From Selenomonadaceae bacterium (GTDB lineage: Bacteria; Bacillota; Negativicutes; Selenomonadales; Selenomonadaceae): DNA of 8,117 bases. A model generated the notes under the pieces. That model ran no database searches. It was not told the origin of the DNA and saw only the letters and a program-made list of their open reading frames with translations. The translations under genes and the position numbers were made by a program. The stretch lies in contig JAEEGN010000275.1 of NCBI GenBank assembly GCA_016280345.1, positions 1-8,117 of the forward strand, read 5' to 3'. Shown here piece by piece: positions 5,586 to 8,117 of this stretch; positions within the stretch are counted from its first letter, which is position 1, and every line of letters begins with the position of its first letter.

Positions 5586-5685
5586 CGGTGTCATGAAAAA
5601 ACACGCGGGCTGAGCGCTGTCCTGTGCCCTCCGGGGTCGAGCAGCCAATGAGGCGCGCGGAAGAAAAAACAGGAGGTGCACCATT
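5586..5685 (+). promoter_or_regulatory. Structured 5' leader of rpsB (candidate S2 autoregulatory element)
   Basis: About 100 bases lie between the predicted transcription start and the ATG. A stem can be drawn from GGCTG (5608-5612) with CAGCC (5642-5646), continued outwards by CGCG (5604-5607) with CGCG (5654-5657) across a bulge. The ribosome binding site AGGAGGTG (5671-5678) follows after an A-rich linker. In E. coli the rpsB leader is a target of S2 feedback; the structure here is my hand fold and is not matched to a known motif. Confidence 0.4.
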
Positions 5686-6408
5686 ATGGCAATCATTTCC
5701 ATGAAACAGCTGCTGGAGGCTGGCGTCCACTTCGGCCACCAGACCCGGCGCTGGAACCCGAAGATGGCGAAGTACATCTTCACGGAGCGCAACGGCATCT
5801 ACATCATCGACCTGCAGAAAACGGTCCGCAAGGTGGATGAGGCGTACAATTTCCTGCGCTCGGTCGCCCAGGAGGGCCGCTCGGTCCTGTTCGTGGGCAC
5901 GAAGAAGCAGGCGCAGGAAGCGGTGCGCGAGGAGGCCACGAAGGCCGGCATGTTCTACGTCAACGAGCGATGGCTCGGCGGCATGCTGACGAATTACCAG
6001 ACGATCCAGAAGCGCATCAAGCGCCTCAAGGAACTGGAGCAGATGGAGGCGGACGGCCTCTTCGACGTGCTGACGAAGAAGGAAGTCCAGGCGCTGCGCC
6101 ACGAAATGGGCAAGCTGGAGAAGTTCCTCGGCGGCATCAAGGAGATGAACCGCCTGCCGGGCGCGCTGTACGTCGTTGACCCGCGCAAGGAACGCATCGC
6201 CGTGGCCGAGGCCCGGAAGCTCCACATCCCCATCGTGGCCATCGTCGATACGAACTGCGACCCGGACGAGATCGACTATGTAATCCCGGGCAACGACGAC
6301 GCGATTCGCGCCGTCCGTCTGCTGACGAGCCGCATGGCCGACGCTGTGGTGGAAGGACGTCAGGGCCAGGGCGAAGTGAAGGAAGCCCCGGCGGCGGAGA
6401 AAGCGTAA
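5686..6408 (+). CDS. rpsB: 30S ribosomal protein S2
   Basis: A complete 240-residue uS2, close to the usual bacterial length. The first half holds the N-terminal S2 signature 'LLEAGVHFGHQTRRWNPKM' (10-27), 'YIIDLQKT', 'FVGTKKQAQEAV' and 'ERWLGGMLTNYQT', which frame the coiled-coil protrusion (about 105-155). The second signature spans 'LPGALYVVDPRKE' to 'VAIVDTNCDPDEIDYVIPGNDDA'. S2 binds late to the small subunit near the platform and S1. The short Ala/Glu-rich tail is variable in the family. The ATG follows AGGAGGTG by 7 bases. The order rpsB-tsf is conserved across bacteria. Expression is likely controlled by the strong promoter, and possibly by the leader. Confidence 0.98.
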   Translation: MAIISMKQLLEAGVHFGHQTRRWNPKMAKYIFTERNGIYIIDLQKTVRKVDEAYNFLRSVAQEGRSVLFVGTKKQAQEAVREEATKAGMFYVNERWLGGMLTNYQTIQKRIKRLKELEQMEADGLFDVLTKKEVQALRHEMGKLEKFLGGIKEMNRLPGALYVVDPRKERIAVAEARKLHIPIVAIVDTNCDPDEIDYVIPGNDDAIRAVRLLTSRMADAVVEGRQGQGEVKEAPAAEKA

Positions 6409-6435
6409 TACAGCAAGGCAGGCATCGGACAATGA

Positions 6436-6470
6436 GGGGTAAGGGAGATTATCCCTTGCCCCTTTTCTTT
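6436..6470 (+). terminator. Intercistronic terminator-like hairpin between rpsB and tsf
   Basis: An 11-bp stem (GGGGTAAGGGA at 6436-6446 with TCCCTTGCCCC at 6452-6462, one G-U pair) has a 5-base loop and is followed by TTTTCTTT (6463-6470). It has all the parts of an intrinsic terminator, yet tsf follows within 20 bases and shows no promoter of its own. It probably acts as a partial terminator that lowers tsf relative to rpsB, or as a 3' stabiliser of the rpsB message. Confidence 0.85.
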
Positions 6471-6489
6471 GACAGAAAGAGGGAAAAAT

Positions 6490-7362
6490 ATGGCACAGAT
6501 TACAGCGGCAATGGTTAAGGAACTGCGCGAGATCACCGGCGCGGGCATGATGGACTGCAAAAAGGCGCTGGCGGAAACGGACGGCGACAAGCAGAAGGCC
6601 ATCGACTTCCTGCGGGAGAAGGGCATCGCCAAGGCGGAGAAAAAAGCGGGCCGCATCGCCGCCGAGGGCGTCGTGGCGGCGTTCGTGAACGCTGACGCCA
6701 AAGTGGGCGCGCTGGTCGAGGTCAACTGCGAGACGGACTTCGTGGCGAATACGGACAAGTTCCACGCGCTGGTGGACAAAGTGGCGAAGCACGTCGCCGA
6801 CACCAATCCGGCGGATATGGCCGCGCTGTCGGACAGCACGCTGGAGGGCAAGAAAGTCTCGGAGTTCATCACCGAGGCGATTGCCAGCATCGGCGAAAAG
6901 ATCGACATCCGGCGCTTCGCGCGCTACGAAGTGGCGGAAGGCCGCCTTTCCAGCTATATCCACATGGGCGGCAAGATCGGCGTCCTGGTGGAACTCAACG
7001 GCGGCACGCCGGAGCTCGGCAAAGACATCGCCATGCAGATCGCGGCGGCGAATCCGGCCTGCGTGGACCGGGCCGGCGTGGACCCGGCGGCGCTGGAGCA
7101 CGAGCGTGAGGTCCTGAAAAAGCAGGCCCTGGAAGAAGGCAAGCCGGCGAACATCGTTGAGAAGATGGTGGAAGGCCGCATCAACAAATACTACAAGGAA
7201 GTCTGCCTGATCGAGCAGCCTTTCGTGAAGGATCCGGAACAGACGGTGAAGAAGGTCCTGGGCGGCGTGAACGTCAATCGTTTTGCCCGCTACCAGATGG
7301 GCGAGGGCATCGAGAAGAAGCAGGAAGACTTCGCCGCCGAAGTCATGGCGCAGGTAAAATAA
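6490..7362 (+). CDS. tsf: Elongation factor Ts
   Basis: A complete 290-residue EF-Ts, the nucleotide exchange factor that releases GDP from EF-Tu. The N-terminal UBA-like domain carries 'ELREITGAGMMDCKKAL' (11-27). Residues 78-86 'VNCETDFVA' contain the TDFV motif (82-85) that disrupts the Mg site of EF-Tu. The two core subdomains follow, with 'RRFARYEVAEG', 'YIHMGGKIGVLVEL' and 'AMQIAAANP'. The C-terminal part is 'NKYYKEVCLIEQPFVKD', then 'NVNRFARYQMGEGIEKK'. The ATG at 6490 is chosen over the upstream in-frame ATG at 6469, which lies in the hairpin's U-tract; AAAGAGGG lies just before it. It is probably transcribed from the rpsB promoter by read-through of the hairpin at 6436-6470. Confidence 0.98.
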   Translation: MAQITAAMVKELREITGAGMMDCKKALAETDGDKQKAIDFLREKGIAKAEKKAGRIAAEGVVAAFVNADAKVGALVEVNCETDFVANTDKFHALVDKVAKHVADTNPADMAALSDSTLEGKKVSEFITEAIASIGEKIDIRRFARYEVAEGRLSSYIHMGGKIGVLVELNGGTPELGKDIAMQIAAANPACVDRAGVDPAALEHEREVLKKQALEEGKPANIVEKMVEGRINKYYKEVCLIEQPFVKDPEQTVKKVLGGVNVNRFARYQMGEGIEKKQEDFAAEVMAQVK

Positions 7363-7370
7363 GAAAAAAC

Positions 7371-7410
7371 AAAGCTGCCGCAGTTCAAACAAACTGCGGC
7401 AGCTTTTTTG
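7371..7410 (+). terminator. Strong terminator of the rpsB-tsf operon
   Basis: A perfect 15-bp stem (7371-7385 with 7392-7406), a 6-base loop CAAACA, and a T run (7404-7409). It begins 9 bases after the tsf stop. The A-rich start means it may also work for transcripts arriving from the right. It marks the end of the operon: pyrH, often next in other bacteria, is not in the window. Confidence 0.95.
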
Positions 7411-7514
7411 TGTGCCCACGGGGGGAGGGGGGCAGAGCCAAAGTTGACGGTTGACGTGCGAAAGGTTCACGCAAAGCCTAATGCTGTGTCCCTCCTTCCG
7501 GCTCGCAAGCGCGC

Positions 7515-7539
7515 CGCAACGTGCCACTGGCACGTCGCG
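7515..7539. repeat. Palindrome copy 1 with TGCCACTGGCA core
   Basis: Two 12-base arms, CGCAACGTGCCA (7515-7526) and TGGCACGTCGCG (7528-7539), are complementary at 11 of 12 positions around a single C. Confidence 0.9.
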
Positions 7540-7573
7540 CCCTCGCTGGGAGGCAAGCAGAGCCAAAGCCGAG
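7540..7573 (+). repeat. 34-bp direct repeat, copy 1
   Basis: The stretch starting CCCTCGCTGGGAGGCAAG and ending AGCCAAAGCCGAG is identical to 7644-7677. The offset between copies is 104 bases. Confidence 0.95.
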
Positions 7574-7643
7574 CTTTACGCGGAAAATAAAGGATTGTGC
7601 AAAGCGTCATGCTGTAGTCTCCTTCCGGCGCTTCGCGCCACCT

Positions 7644-7677
7644 CCCTCGCTGGGAGGCAAGCAGAGCCAAAGCCGAG
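7644..7677 (+). repeat. 34-bp direct repeat, copy 2
   Basis: Identical to 7540-7573. In this unit the TGCCACTGGCA palindrome is replaced by a short GGCGC/GCGCC hairpin (7627-7639), so units are modular. Confidence 0.95.
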
Positions 7678-7789
7678 ATTTTCGCGTAGAATGACGGTTC
7701 GCGCAACCTTATCGTGCGGTGCCTCTTCCTCCGCCTTTCAGCCACCTCCCTCCAGAGGACGGCTCTGCTCGCCCCCCTCCGGGAGGGGG

Positions 7790-7812
7790 GTGATATGCCA
7801 CTGGCATATCAC
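7790..7812. repeat. Palindrome copy 2 with TGCCACTGGCA core
   Basis: Perfect 11-base arms, GTGATATGCCA (7790-7800) and TGGCATATCAC (7802-7812), flank a single C. They directly follow the C-rich/G-rich hairpin at 7772-7790. Confidence 0.95.
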
Positions 7813-7964
7813 GGGGGGGAGCCAGCGGCGTAAGCCTTCGCTCATCGCGTATGCACAGGCATTTCGCGCCCTTCTCAATACGCAACCCAAACGATTTCTG
7901 CGAAAAATGACAGTTCGCGCAGCTTTATCATGCTGTGGAACCTCATCCGGCTCGCAAGCTCGCC

Positions 7965-7989
7965 CGTAACATGCCACTGGCATGTTACG
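7965..7989. repeat. Palindrome copy 3 with TGCCACTGGCA core
   Basis: Perfect 12-base arms, CGTAACATGCCA (7965-7976) and TGGCATGTTACG (7978-7989), flank a single C. As in copy 1 it is preceded by GGCTCGCAAGC (7949-7959). Confidence 0.95.
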
Positions 7990-8117
7990 CCCCTAAAGGG
8001 GAAGGCTCTGAGCCCTCCCCTTTGGGGAGGAGCGCGGCAGTCCGGTGAACTGTCGCGGCGGAGCGGTGGGTGAGGTCTACCGCATGACGCATTACGCAAA
8101 CGTAATGGTTTATGCAA

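Larger units (their letters stand above)
7411..8117. repeat. Gene-free mosaic of diverged intergenic repeat units
   Basis: No supported gene. The stretch is built from four diverged copies of a module seen near 7450-7490, 7570-7615, 7678-7721 and 7885-7937. It typically reads TTTnCGCG...AATGACrGTTCGCGCA then ATGCTGTGG, and is followed by CTTCCGGCTCGCAAGC-like sequence and by GC-rich hairpins. GCAGAGCCAAAG occurs at 7432-7443, 7557-7568 and 7661-7672, and GGCTCTGC-like inverted copies at about 7761 and 8004. Simple hairpins include 7627-7639 (GGCGC/GCGCC), 7641-7657 (CCTCCC/GGGAGG), 7772-7790 (C6TCC/GGAG6), 8014-8030 (CCTCCCC/GGGGAGG) and 8090-8107 (CATTACG/CGTAATG). Open frames through the region are by-products of the repeats. 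It looks like a non-autonomous interspersed repeat island of the REP or MITE type. Confidence 0.8.

Noticed and set aside
6469..6474. TTGACA as the -35 box of a private tsf promoter
   Set aside because: A -10 box 17 bases downstream would fall after the tsf start codon and no TATAAT-like sequence is there.
5332..7566. 744-codon open frame on the minus strand across rpsB and tsf
   Set aside because: It lies antisense to two certain genes, has the Arg/Leu/His-rich composition typical of shadows in GC-rich DNA, and resembles no family.
7411..8117. CRISPR array
   Set aside because: The repeats are diverged, spaced irregularly and carry different hairpins, and there are no unique spacers of constant length nor cas genes.
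7451..8117. Open frames of 60-172 codons in the repeat island
   Set aside because: Their similar peptides (such as CQWHV or CQWHI) come from translating the TGCCACTGGCA palindromes; no start signals fit.

Overview
The window looks like a chromosomal segment of a fairly GC-rich low-copy-gene Firmicute (Bacillota). Strong AGGAGG-type ribosome binding sites, sigma-A-like promoters with 17-base spacers, and a rpsB-tsf pair support this. The PD-(D/E)XK 'transposase-like' protein, the BsuPI-domain protein and the style of the intergenic repeats fit gut or rumen lineages such as Negativicutes, but that placement is inference only.

Left part, minus strand (1-2345). The left edge holds the promoter and ribosome binding site of a gene whose coding region lies outside the window. 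Next come a YgbA-like 'nitrous oxide-stimulated promoter' family cysteine protein (99-587) and a protein that reads as a COG2316-like HD hydrolase whose metal ligands appear to be lost (751-1305), each with its own promoter and the latter with a terminator. After a gene-poor stretch there is a wrecked COG1373/DUF4143 ATPase gene (1930-2345). Its true N-terminus and true C-terminus survive, but the middle, including the ATPase core, is gone and the two ends are in different frames. A second coding remnant (about 1792-1917) and a hairpin follow it.

Middle, plus strand (2692-5521). A PD-(D/E)XK nuclease-family (Rpn/PDDEXK_2-like) protein has a clear promoter, a terminator and three 24-bp in-frame repeats near its C-terminus. 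It is followed by a two-gene envelope operon: a secreted BsuPI-domain protein and a membrane-anchored helical-repeat (TPR-like) protein.

Right part, plus strand (5551-8117). A near-consensus promoter and a structured 100-nt leader precede rpsB (ribosomal protein S2). An intercistronic terminator-like hairpin separates it from tsf (EF-Ts), which ends in a very strong terminator. The last 700 bases hold no gene. They are a mosaic of diverged repeat units carrying 34-bp direct repeats and three palindromes that share a TGCCACTGGCA core but have different, still self-complementary arms.

I see no complete new defence or mobile system here. The most interesting items are the co-varying palindrome family, the ligand-less HD protein, the internally deleted ATPase gene with duplicated dyads upstream, and the BsuPI/TPR pair.
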